Positions 16,075 to 24,040 of a stretch of 52,150 nucleotides of DNA are shown piece after piece (within the stretch, counting starts at the first letter, position 1; every line of letters begins with the position of its first letter). Both the position numbers and the translations under genes were made by a program. Source of the stretch: Microbacterium helvum (GTDB taxonomy: Bacteria; Actinomycetota; Actinomycetes; Actinomycetales; Microbacteriaceae); assembly GCF_014779795.1 (NCBI RefSeq), contig NZ_JACXZS010000017.1, forward strand, positions 1 through 52,150, read 5' to 3'. Below the pieces are notes generated by a model. That model was not told the DNA's origin. It saw nothing but the letters and a program-made list of their open reading frames with translations, and did no database searches.

Positions 16075-16485
16075 TCAGGCGCGGCGCGAGCGGGCTCGCA
16101 CCAGATGCACGCCGGTGAGGACGACGATCGTCACGACGTACACCACGATGTCGCGCGGATCGAAGACCGTGCCGAGCAGCAGCATCACGGGCGCGAAGCG
16201 CGCGCCCCACGCCAACGGCAGACTGGTCAGCTGAAACAGCTCGACGGCCACACACCACGCCGCGGCGATTCCGCCCACGGCGAGCGGCGGCAGACCTGGC
16301 GCGATCAGCACGACGGCGAGATACGCCGCCGCTGCATAGAGCACGTCTCCCGTGATGTCCGTCACCGCGGTGTCGGGCAGCGCGGCGTGAACCACGAGCC
16401 CGACGACCACGACCGCGGCCAGCAGCGCGGCCGCCGGCATCCTTCGTCGTATCGCGGGGGCGAGCATCCCCTCAGTCTCGCCCAT
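16075..16485 (-). CDS. DUF2809 family membrane protein
   Basis: The product is 136 aa from ATG 16485; GTG 16506 and ATG 16467 are alternatives. About four hydrophobic helices are present. The DUF2809 signature is visible as DITGDVLYAAAAYLAVVL and the acidic WCVAVELFQL in the third helix. The family is of unknown function. It is the last gene of a minus-strand run with the gene at 16513-16803, separated by a few tens of bases at most. Confidence 0.75.
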   Translation of the reverse strand: MGETEGMLAPAIRRRMPAAALLAAVVVVGLVVHAALPDTAVTDITGDVLYAAAAYLAVVLIAPGLPPLAVGGIAAAWCVAVELFQLTSLPLAWGARFAPVMLLLGTVFDPRDIVVYVVTIVVLTGVHLVRARSRRA

Positions 16486-16512
16486 CGAGACCGAGGAGAT
16501 GCTCACGCCGCG

Positions 16513-16803
16513 TCAGCGGCCGGTGCTGTGCGCGGGTTCGAGATGGAACTCGTTCGACGCCGAGCCGTCGGGCCGCGGCATCTGCGAGAACACGAACTCG
16601 AGGCCGCGCTCGTCGAACGCAGCGAACCAGTCGTCCCACGCGAACACGCCGTACGCACCGGGGATATCGGCACTCTTGATCGTCATCATCATGACGACGA
16701 ACACGATGCCGAGCACCGCGACAGCGATGATCGCGACCCAGACCGCCTCTGCCCCGATCGTTCGTGCCAGCGTGTTCGAGCCCGGTTTTGCTGCATCAGT
16801 CAC
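16513..16803 (-). CDS. Small single-TM membrane protein
   Basis: The product is 96 aa from GTG 16803. One membrane helix (VWVAIIAVAVLGIVFVVMMM) is followed by about 50 residues with many aromatic and acidic residues (WDDWFAAFDERGLEFVF). It has no recognised domain. It lies between the multicopper oxidase and the DUF2809 gene on the same strand, about 100 bp after the former. An unusual local feature is the MMM stretch at the end of the TM helix. Confidence 0.6.
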   Translation of the reverse strand: MTDAAKPGSNTLARTIGAEAVWVAIIAVAVLGIVFVVMMMTIKSADIPGAYGVFAWDDWFAAFDERGLEFVFSQMPRPDGSASNEFHLEPAHSTGR

Positions 16804-16902
16804 TTGGACACCTCGACTTCCCCCAGTAAGGACGTGTCAGAACGAACCATAGAACGAGGCGGTCCTCGACGTCAGAGGTCTTCTGATCAGCGCCATGACC
16901 GC

Positions 16903-18432
16903 TCATTCCGGGTCGTTGCCCGAGTCCCTGCCCAGCCGGAACGGCGTCGTCACGCCGACGTATGCCAGATGCGTCATGAGCCCCTCCGACGCATGGGGCA
17001 GGTTGTGGCAGTGATCCATCCAGATGCCCGGATTGTCGGCCACGAACGCGACCTCGTACGACTCGCCGTGCTCGACGTTCAGCGAGTCCACCCACCACGG
17101 ACTGCCCGACGCCGCGGCGCCGTCGCGCGACAGCACGAGCAGATGGTGCCCGTGCAGATGCATGGGATGCACCTCGCCGCTGCTGTTCGTGATCGTCATG
17201 ACCCCGACGTCCCCCTCCTTCACCATGTACATCGGGACGGCGGGCATGATGCCGCCGTTGATCGTCCACCAGTACCCCGGCGCGCCGTCGAGGAAGCCGG
17301 GCAGGCGCCCGATGTCGTACCGGAAGCGCCGGTCGGGATGCGTCGGGTCGAACCCGGGATCGGCGGGCTCGCCGTAGGTCAGCAGGTCGACGGCCTCGCG
17401 CGGGGCGGGAGAAGCGGATGCCTCAGCCCTGTCGGGTCCGAGCACGAGCGATGCGCCGGGCACCTGGATGCGCACGGCTCCGGTGGCGGGGATCTTCACC
17501 TCGACGTCGGCGCGGCCGCCGGCCGTGAGCGGCACGGTCTTGCCGTCGACGGGCATCGGAGCGTTGAGCTCTGTGCCGTCCACCGCGCGCACGCGGAACG
17601 ACGACCCCGTCACCCACGCCGAGGTCGGCGTGCTGTCGGTGTTGATGAGGCGCACACGCACGATGTCGCCGGGGGCGGCGGCCTGGTGCACGTCGCCGAC
17701 GGTCCCATTGATCGTGCGCTGCCCGCCCGGATAGGTGTGCACGGCGGCCACAGCGTCGGCGGCATCCATCCCCTCCGCGGGTTCCAGGATCAGCGCGCCG
17801 AACAGCCCGCCGACCACCTGCGGATGCGACGCCTGGTGCGAGTGGTACCAGAAGGTGCCCACCTGCTCGGCGACGAAGCGGTACGTGAAGCTCTCGCCTG
17901 GACGCACCGCGTCCTGCGTGACGCCGGCGACGCCGTCCATCGCATTCGGGACGTCGACACCGTGCCAGTGGAGGGTGACGCCGGCCGGAACATCGTCATT
18001 GCGCAGCACCACTTCGACCAGCTGACCCTGACGCGCCCGGACGGCCGGCCCCGGCGTCTGCCCGTTCAGCGTGAAGGCGTCGAACGGCTCGCCGCCCTCA
18101 GGGGTGACGCGCTCGGCACGGGCGACGAGCTCCACGTGGACATCGGCGGGGCGATCCGCGTCGGCGGTGAGTGCGGTGAGGCTGGTGCTCGGCGCGATCG
18201 GCGCCGCAGCCACCGGCTGCGTGCCGTGCCCGCCATGCGTGTGGCTCGCAGCGCCCGGACCGCCCCCGAAGTCGGGCGTTCCCATGTCCATGACGGAATA
18301 CGAGCCCGGCAGCACGCTCGCCCACCACGCCCAGCCCACGAACGCCACCGCGACGGCGGCCACCACGACCGCGAGCCGGCGGGCGAACCACGCCCACCGG
18401 CTCGACGCAGGCGCCGTTCTAGGCGGAAACAC
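16903..18432 (-). CDS. Multicopper oxidase
   Basis: The product is 509 aa with an N-terminal signal/anchor (RLAVVVAAVAVAFVGWAWWA). All copper ligand motifs are present: HWHG at residues 155-158, WYHSH at 195-199, HPMHLHG at 422-428, and HCHNLPHASEGLM at 474-486, which supplies the type 1 copper Cys, His and Met. It oxidises phenols, metal ions or cuprous copper while reducing oxygen to water outside the membrane. The His/Met-rich segment (SHTHGGHG) near residue 64 suggests copper handling. The GTG start overlaps the end of the upstream membrane gene by 14 nt. Confidence 0.9.
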   Translation of the reverse strand: MFPPRTAPASSRWAWFARRLAVVVAAVAVAFVGWAWWASVLPGSYSVMDMGTPDFGGGPGAASHTHGGHGTQPVAAAPIAPSTSLTALTADADRPADVHVELVARAERVTPEGGEPFDAFTLNGQTPGPAVRARQGQLVEVVLRNDDVPAGVTLHWHGVDVPNAMDGVAGVTQDAVRPGESFTYRFVAEQVGTFWYHSHQASHPQVVGGLFGALILEPAEGMDAADAVAAVHTYPGGQRTINGTVGDVHQAAAPGDIVRVRLINTDSTPTSAWVTGSSFRVRAVDGTELNAPMPVDGKTVPLTAGGRADVEVKIPATGAVRIQVPGASLVLGPDRAEASASPAPREAVDLLTYGEPADPGFDPTHPDRRFRYDIGRLPGFLDGAPGYWWTINGGIMPAVPMYMVKEGDVGVMTITNSSGEVHPMHLHGHHLLVLSRDGAAASGSPWWVDSLNVEHGESYEVAFVADNPGIWMDHCHNLPHASEGLMTHLAYVGVTTPFRLGRDSGNDPE

Positions 18433-18898
18433 CGGCAGCAGTCGGCGCCGACACCGACTCCGCGGCCGCGGCCTCGACGCGGCGCTTCGAGACGTTCAGG
18501 CCGGCCAGCAGCGCCGTCGTGAACAGCAGCAGCGCGTTGATGCCGTGCAGGAAGCCGAGGAACGGGATGCCGTGGCCGAACAGGCCCAGCGTCACCTGCA
18601 GCGCGACGAGGGCGAGCACGCCGCCCGCGAACGCGACCGCGCGGGGCGCCTTGACGAAGAACGAGAAGATGAACAGCAGGATCGCCAGCGTCGGGATCAC
18701 GAACATCCCGTTCATCCCGTGGATCATGAAGCCCATGACCTCGGGGAACGGCGGCGGCCCCTCCTGAGCCGACGCGTCGACGACGCCGCCCTCGGCGATG
18801 TAGAGGCCCAGCCCGGCCGACGCCCAGGCGTGCGACGCCGCCTGCAGCGCGACGAGCGCACAGATGGCGAACGCGAAGATGCGATAGGTGATGCGCAT
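18419..18898 (-). CDS. DUF6220-like four-TM membrane protein
   Basis: The product is 159 aa from ATG 18898, with ggggag 6 nt upstream. Four hydrophobic helices are present; the second and fourth contain MGFMIHGMNGMFVIPTLAIL and FLHGINALLLFTTALLAGL. The conserved histidines on helices could bind heme or metal, as in small cytochrome-like DUF6220 proteins (inference). It is co-transcribed with the multicopper oxidase, so it may form the membrane partner of that enzyme. Confidence 0.7.
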   Translation of the reverse strand: MRITYRIFAFAICALVALQAASHAWASAGLGLYIAEGGVVDASAQEGPPPFPEVMGFMIHGMNGMFVIPTLAILLFIFSFFVKAPRAVAFAGGVLALVALQVTLGLFGHGIPFLGFLHGINALLLFTTALLAGLNVSKRRVEAAAAESVSAPTAAGVSA

Positions 18899-18919
18899 GT
18901 GATTCTCCCCAGAGATGTC

Positions 18920-18939
18920 TGCCGGTCGTACGACCGGCA
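18920..18939. promoter_or_regulatory. Perfect 20-bp palindrome upstream of the copper oxidase operon
   Basis: TGCCGGTCGTACGACCGGCA is fully self-complementary. The symmetry extends imperfectly to about 30 bp. It sits about 22 bp upstream of ATG 18898 and 46 bp after the jetD remnant. It is either an operator for the oxidase operon or a terminator for the jet operon; no T tract follows it. Confidence 0.6.
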
Positions 18940-18985
18940 CACATTCCAGAGCGCTCACCCGGCGCGCTGATACATCCCTTCGAGG

Positions 18986-19225
18986 TCAGGAGCGCGGGGC
19001 CGCACAGAGCGACCGGAGCGCATGCCACGCAACGGCCTCGGGAATGCGCTCCTGCTCGATCCGACGGAACCGGACCTCGCCGGCCGTCACCACCCGTGCG
19101 TACGCGTCACGCTCTGCCTCGGTCAGCGACGGCAGCCGCTTCTTCGACGGGCCCAGCGGCTTGCCCGTCCTGTCGTGATTCACGCCGAGGTCCGTGTATG
19201 TGTCGAGCGTGACAGCATCCATCAC
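18986..19225 (-). pseudogene. 3' fragment of jetD (end of the DUF2220/Toprim domain)
   Basis: The frame encodes 79 aa beginning at GTG 19225 or ATG 19222. MDAVTLDTY, then GVNHDRTGKPLGPSKKRLP, LTEAERDAY and FRRIEQERIP match the very end of actinobacterial JetD/MksG proteins (family pattern MDxxTxxxx...HDxxGxPLG...EQERIP). The Toprim catalytic section that should precede it (TEN/SEN...WGDxDxxG) is missing. It is in a different frame from the jetD 5' part and overlaps it by 4 nt. It cannot be active alone. Confidence 0.75.
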
Positions 19226-19944
19226 GCGAGCGGGTGGCTGTCGCCGGCTGTCCAGGCGTCATGACGACGAGCTCCCGTCGCACGATATGCCGGGTCGAGG
19301 TAGGTGAGGTGAACGGCGGACAGTCTCGGACGGGTCTCGGCACGCACGTCGCGAGAGGTAAGCAGCTCTACCAGCGCGGCATGTCCTTCGAGCCATTTGG
19401 TGTCGACGTCGGGGATCGGCAGCTGCCGAATCGTCATCGTGCTCAGGTCGCGGTGGTCACGAAGCCACTGCACCGCGCTGACGGCCGCATCGACGTCCCG
19501 ATCGCTCATATCGCACACACGCTTGAGCACGGGTGCTGTCACCGCCACCCCGGCATCACGAAGACGGGCCGCGATGCCCCTCATCCGGGCCACCAGCTCG
19601 TCGCGAGACGCATGACCCCACCGTGCGAGCAAACGCACACCCGCGTCGAGCGAGCCCACCGTCAGCTTCGTCGGCACGTCCCGCGACCGACCGGCAACGG
19701 GCATGTGATCGAGGTACACACCTGCGAGCCCCTCGAGATCCACGCGGTCCCAGGCGAGCTGCCAGTCCGTCCAGGCCTCGGCACTGATCGTGCGGGGCGA
19801 CTTCGACGTCCCCGGTCGCAGCGGGCAGGTGATCGGCTGCGGCACTCCCTGGCTCTCCGCCCACACGAGCGTCGCCAGCTCACGGTCGATCTGCGCGGCC
19901 AGCCACGCGACCGCCTCGGCCGGGTACACGAGTCTCGCGCTCAT
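19222..19944 (-). pseudogene. jetD: jetD (mksG) 5' part: DUF3322 domain only, nuclease core lost
   Basis: The fragment is 240 aa, whereas full JetD proteins have about 380-400. It contains the whole DUF3322 arm: LRPGTSKSPRTISAEAWTDW, VPTKLTVGSLDAGVRLLARW, LRQ-type IRQLPIPDVDTKWLEGH and VHLTYLDPAYRATGARRHD. It stops at TAGDSHPLA, where the Toprim domain would begin. The last part of the domain resumes in another frame at 19225. In Wadjet systems JetD is the nuclease that cuts plasmid DNA held by JetABC. The ATG overlaps the jetC stop by 4 nt, so the original operon arrangement is still visible. Confidence 0.8.
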
Positions 19945-22900
19945 CGAGTCTGCTCGCGCAGGCCCACCTTCGGCTTGGCCCACGAACGGCCGCGGGTGTC
20001 TTTGAGGATGTCGTACTCGACGTCGACGTGCGGCTCGATGGCGCTGTACTTGTCGTTCGGCGCACCGATCACGAGCTGGAAGCCGAGCCCCCGCCAGGCG
20101 CCGATCGCGCGCTTGGTGAAGTGCGCATCGGCCTTGATGAGGGCCTCGTCCATGAACACCGGGGCGTAGCGCGGACGCTCCGCGCCGGCATCGCCCAGCT
20201 GATAACGCAGCGCCGCGCCCACGATGAACGCGATCAGCTCCTGCGACTCGCCGCCGGACTTCTCGCCGATGTGGTCGTACAGCGCGATGTGCTGCTTGGT
20301 GTCGGCGAGCACGCGCTCGGCACTCACGCGCACGTGGTTGCGCACGTCGACGAGGTCGCCGAAGTCCGGCGCCGACCGTCGCATGCGTCCGATGAGGCGC
20401 GTCATGCGGCGATACGCGTTCTCGCGCTCGTCGTCCGTCGACGCCGCGTCGATGAGCCCGCGCACCTCACGCAGCTCGCGGCGGAACCGCTTGCGCGGCT
20501 CGGACTGGTTCTCGCGCGTCGTGATCTGCAGCCGGTGGTCGTCGTCGTAGAACGGCAGGTCCTGCATGATCTCGTTGATCGGCTCGATGCGATCCCGGAT
20601 CTCGCGCAGGGACCGGCTCAGCGTCGCGTCGAGGTTGGTCAGATCGTTGCCCGAGAGCTTCAGCAGGCTGTCGCGCCAATCCGCCTCGAGCTCGTGCAGG
20701 CCGCTCGTCTGCAGCGCCTCGAGGATGCCCTCGAAGTCGTCGATCGACGCATCGGGGTCCGGCAGCAGATTGGGGTTGGGCCAGCGCTCCAGGAACCCCG
20801 TCATGATGCGGCGCACGGCGTCGCGCTGCTCTGCGTGCGACGCCTCCGCGGCCGCATGATCCTCTTCCAGCCGCTGCGCGGCCGACGCGAGCGCGGCGTC
20901 GAACCGGGTCAGCACGACCGACGGGCTGGCAGCCGCGGCCGACTCGCGCAAGGTGAACCGCGTGTCGAGGAACTCGCGCTGGTCGTCGTCGAGGGCGCGC
21001 TCGGCGTCCTCGGCCGCGTCGATGATCGACTGCGTCACATCGACGTCGTCGGTGACCTCGCCCCAGCGCGCCTCGACCCGCTCACGCTCGGCCTCGGTGC
21101 GGCCGATCTCTTCGCGCAAGCGCGCCGCTGTGCCCTTCGCCGCCGCGATCTGCCCCTGCAGCCGGGCGATCTCGGGATTGGATGCCGTCACCTCGTCCTG
21201 CACGGCGGTCCAGCGATCGCGCTCCGCCGCGACGGAGTCGAGGTCGAGCTGCTCCCAGGTCAGGTCGCCGACCTTCGCGTACACCGCCAGCCGCGCGTCG
21301 ACGGCATCCAGCGCGGTCTCTGCCTGCTTCGCAGCGACTGTCGCGCGCTCAACGCGGGTGCGAGCGGTCCCGAGGCGGTCGGAGAGGACATGCAGACGGC
21401 GCTCGTTCGAGAAGCCCAGCACGTTGTCGCGGCCGTGACCGCCGTGCGCGCCGCGGTTGCCGTCCGACATCTGGCCGGTGATCGTGAGCGCTCGCTTGTG
21501 CTTCGAGAGCTCGCGCGCCGCATCCACGCACACGAAGCCGAATCGGTCGTCGAGGCGGCCCTGCAGCCAGCCGGTGAAGGGGCCGGACTGGTAGTCGAGA
21601 CGGCCAGGCAGCGTGTCGACGTCGCGGCCGCCGTTCGCGTCGAGTCCGGTGTGAACACCCTCGTACCGCAGGCGCACCGGGGTGCGCACGCTGTCGATCG
21701 CGGCCCGGAACGCCGGCAGGTGGGCGACGTCGATGAGCAGCGTCGTCGCGAACCCGCCGAGAGCGAGGTTGAACGCCTCGCGCCACGGCTCGAACTCGGT
21801 GCGCACCTCGACCAGCTCGCCCACGAACGGCAGCGCCTCGGGATCCAGTCCCGCCGCCTCGGCGAGCAGCTCGCGCGACTCGTGGAGCGCACGCGGGATG
21901 TTGTCGCGGCGCCCGGCTGCGCGGCGGATCTCGGCCTCGAGCTCAGCCGCCTCGGCCTCTGCCGCCTTGAGTTCCAGGGCCGCGTCCGAGAACGCGTTGC
22001 GCGCGGTGCGCTTGGCATCCGCATCCGCGAGACCCGCCCGCGCCCGCGTGACAAGTGCGTCGAACTCGGCACGCGTCGACACGGTCGCGTCCAGCGCCCG
22101 CAGGTCCTCGTCGAAGCGCACGCGGTTCAGCTGCACGGTCGTCAGCCGCCGCTCGACCTCGCGCAGCTCGCGCTGAGCGGTCTCGAGCCGGTCGCCGCCG
22201 GACTGCCGCAGCACATCGGCGAGGCCCTCGCGCTCGATCTCGGCGGCGTCGGCCAGTGCCCGCTTCTCACGCAGGGCCAGGTCGGCGTCGCGTTTGCGGT
22301 CGCGCAGCTCGGTCTCGACCTCGCGCAGCAGTTCCAGCCGCCGCTGCGCGCGCCACAGCGTCGCCAGCGAGTCCGCGTGCGAGAAGTCGCCGATCTCGTC
22401 GATGATGCGCACCCGGTCGGCGGCGGCGGCGATCCTCTCGCGCAGCTCGCGCAGCGGCTCGAGCGTGCTCACCTGCTGGCGGGCGGTGAGCATGCGGGTG
22501 CGCGTGCCCTCGAGCTCGTCGAAGTGCGCGACCACCGCGTCGGCGGTCGCCATGGTCTCGGGCTCTTCCAGCACGAGCCGCTTGTACAGGTCGTCGACGG
22601 TCGTGATCTGCTGCCCCGCCTGGATGCGGGCGAGGAGGCTCATCGCCTTCGCTCCCGCCCCCGCCGCCCCGATGCCGAGCACCGCGTGCAGCCGCGCCGA
22701 GAACTCGCGGTCGGTGCCGACCGGATCGAGTCCGAGCGCCTTCAGCGAGGTGTCGGTGAACCGCTGCGCCGTCGCCTGCTCCAATGCGGACAGATCGAAC
22801 CCGGCGTCTGCGGTCGCCCGCACGCGCACCGTGTCTTCGAGCACGCGCGCACCGGCGGGGATGTACCACGCGCGCACCGCCGTGAACCGCGAGCCGTCGT

Positions 22901-23300
22901 GGTCGAGCCAGGTCATGGCCACCGCCGTCCACGTGTCGACGCCGTCGCCGCGCAGCACGCGCATCTTGGTGCCGTCCTCGGTGCGCGACTCGTCGAGCTT
23001 TCCGCGGCCGTACGAGAGGATGTTGCGCTGCTCGTCGCCGCGCGGACGCCCCGTCACCCCTCCGTTGGAGGCGCCGTTGAACGGCGTCGTGTGCGGCATC
23101 ATGAGCGCGATGTAGGCGTCCATGAGTGTCGACTTGCCCGACCCAGAGCCACCGCACAACAGCGTCGCCGTCGGCGAGAAACGCACCCGATGCGCGCCGT
23201 CGTAGCCGCCCCAGTTGACCAGCTGCAGGTCTTCGGCCAGCCACTGCTGACCCCGCGATGCCGCCGGGATGAGCCCGAACAGCGTGTCGATCATCGTCAC
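19941..23300 (-). CDS. jetC: JetC / MksB: SMC-like ATPase of a Wadjet system
   Basis: The product is 1119 aa. Walker A (GGSGSGKST) is at residues 50-58. Two long coiled-coil arms are separated by a hinge-like globular part (about residues 480-640, with PFVGELVEVR and RGAHGGHGRDNVLG). The ABC signature KSGGESQ is at 1014-1020 and Walker B VFMDE at 1048-1052. This is the SMC-type motor that extrudes DNA loops in Wadjet (DNA-SMC) defence and recognises small circular plasmids. All ATPase motifs are intact. It overlaps jetB and jetD by 4 nt each; a start at ATG 23294 is also possible. Confidence 0.92.
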   Translation of the reverse strand: MTMIDTLFGLIPAASRGQQWLAEDLQLVNWGGYDGAHRVRFSPTATLLCGGSGSGKSTLMDAYIALMMPHTTPFNGASNGGVTGRPRGDEQRNILSYGRGKLDESRTEDGTKMRVLRGDGVDTWTAVAMTWLDHDGSRFTAVRAWYIPAGARVLEDTVRVRATADAGFDLSALEQATAQRFTDTSLKALGLDPVGTDREFSARLHAVLGIGAAGAGAKAMSLLARIQAGQQITTVDDLYKRLVLEEPETMATADAVVAHFDELEGTRTRMLTARQQVSTLEPLRELRERIAAAADRVRIIDEIGDFSHADSLATLWRAQRRLELLREVETELRDRKRDADLALREKRALADAAEIEREGLADVLRQSGGDRLETAQRELREVERRLTTVQLNRVRFDEDLRALDATVSTRAEFDALVTRARAGLADADAKRTARNAFSDAALELKAAEAEAAELEAEIRRAAGRRDNIPRALHESRELLAEAAGLDPEALPFVGELVEVRTEFEPWREAFNLALGGFATTLLIDVAHLPAFRAAIDSVRTPVRLRYEGVHTGLDANGGRDVDTLPGRLDYQSGPFTGWLQGRLDDRFGFVCVDAARELSKHKRALTITGQMSDGNRGAHGGHGRDNVLGFSNERRLHVLSDRLGTARTRVERATVAAKQAETALDAVDARLAVYAKVGDLTWEQLDLDSVAAERDRWTAVQDEVTASNPEIARLQGQIAAAKGTAARLREEIGRTEAERERVEARWGEVTDDVDVTQSIIDAAEDAERALDDDQREFLDTRFTLRESAAAASPSVVLTRFDAALASAAQRLEEDHAAAEASHAEQRDAVRRIMTGFLERWPNPNLLPDPDASIDDFEGILEALQTSGLHELEADWRDSLLKLSGNDLTNLDATLSRSLREIRDRIEPINEIMQDLPFYDDDHRLQITTRENQSEPRKRFRRELREVRGLIDAASTDDERENAYRRMTRLIGRMRRSAPDFGDLVDVRNHVRVSAERVLADTKQHIALYDHIGEKSGGESQELIAFIVGAALRYQLGDAGAERPRYAPVFMDEALIKADAHFTKRAIGAWRGLGFQLVIGAPNDKYSAIEPHVDVEYDILKDTRGRSWAKPKVGLREQTR

Positions 23301-24040
23301 AGGGCAGCCCCTTCCAGTTCCGGAGTCTCCGGTTCGGGCTCCTCGACCTCGGTCTCGGTATCGGCATCGATCTCGGTCTCGGCGTCGACCTCGGTGTCGG
23401 CGTCCTCCAGTTCGGGCAGCGACTCCCGCCGGCGCAGCCAGTCGCGCAGCTCGCGCAGCTTCTCGGCACTCAGCACGATCTCCACGAGAGGGCTGATGCG
23501 GAATCGGCCCGCCGACTCCTCGTCGACGATGCCGTCACGGTCGAGGCGGTCCATCGCCCGACGGATCGCCCGCTGCCGGCGCGCGGTGTCGCCGTCGGAC
23601 TCCGCGAAATAGCTCAGCACGGTCTGCTCGACATCCTCGATGTCCACGCGCGCCGACGGCTCGCCGGCGGCGGTCTCACGCTGGTACACGGTGCGCAGAT
23701 GGACGAGCACCAGTGTCTCGGCACGGTTGTACGCCGAATCGCGCAGCAGGATCGGGACCTCGAACTCGTCCGAACGCACCTGCTGCTTGTACGCCACGCC
23801 CCGGTCGTGATCGATGATGAGCCGCACGAACAGGTCGTTGAGGCGCGCCTCGATGACCTGCTGGTTGTCCAGCAGCACCTTCCACGTCTCGCGGTGCCGG
23901 TCGGCCTGCACGAAGCGGCGCTGCAGCACGTGCACGAGCACCCGTCGCACCTCGGCATCGAGGACGCCGTGGTCGCCCGGGAACAGCTCGTCCGGGTCGT
24001 CCTCCATCGACACCGGGTCGATGAACGCTTCTTCAGTCAT
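23297..24040 (-). CDS. jetB: JetB / MksE: DUF4194 KITE subunit
   Basis: The product is 247 aa. It shows the DUF4194 winged-helix pattern: LVHVLQRRFVQADRHRETWK, VRLIIDHDRGVAYKQQV, PILLRDSAYNRAETLVLVHL, and the second winged helix (AIRRAMDRLDRDGIVDEESA). The acidic Glu/Asp tail of about 40 residues is low in complexity. KITE subunits bind the kleisin JetA and contact DNA. The gene overlaps jetA by 8 nt and jetC by 4 nt, so expression of the three is tightly coupled. Confidence 0.9.
   Translation of the reverse strand: MTEEAFIDPVSMEDDPDELFPGDHGVLDAEVRRVLVHVLQRRFVQADRHRETWKVLLDNQQVIEARLNDLFVRLIIDHDRGVAYKQQVRSDEFEVPILLRDSAYNRAETLVLVHLRTVYQRETAAGEPSARVDIEDVEQTVLSYFAESDGDTARRQRAIRRAMDRLDRDGIVDEESAGRFRISPLVEIVLSAEKLRELRDWLRRRESLPELEDADTEVDAETEIDADTETEVEEPEPETPELEGAAL

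Noticed and set aside
16105..18522. An 805-codon open frame on the plus strand
   Set aside because: It is antisense to the multicopper oxidase, the DUF6220 gene and the small genes, with His/Arg-rich low-complexity translation and no start signal.
20028..23612. A 1194-codon open frame on the plus strand
   Set aside because: It lies opposite jetB and jetC, consists mainly of Arg, Gly, Ala and His, and has no domain. It is the mirror of a high-GC gene.
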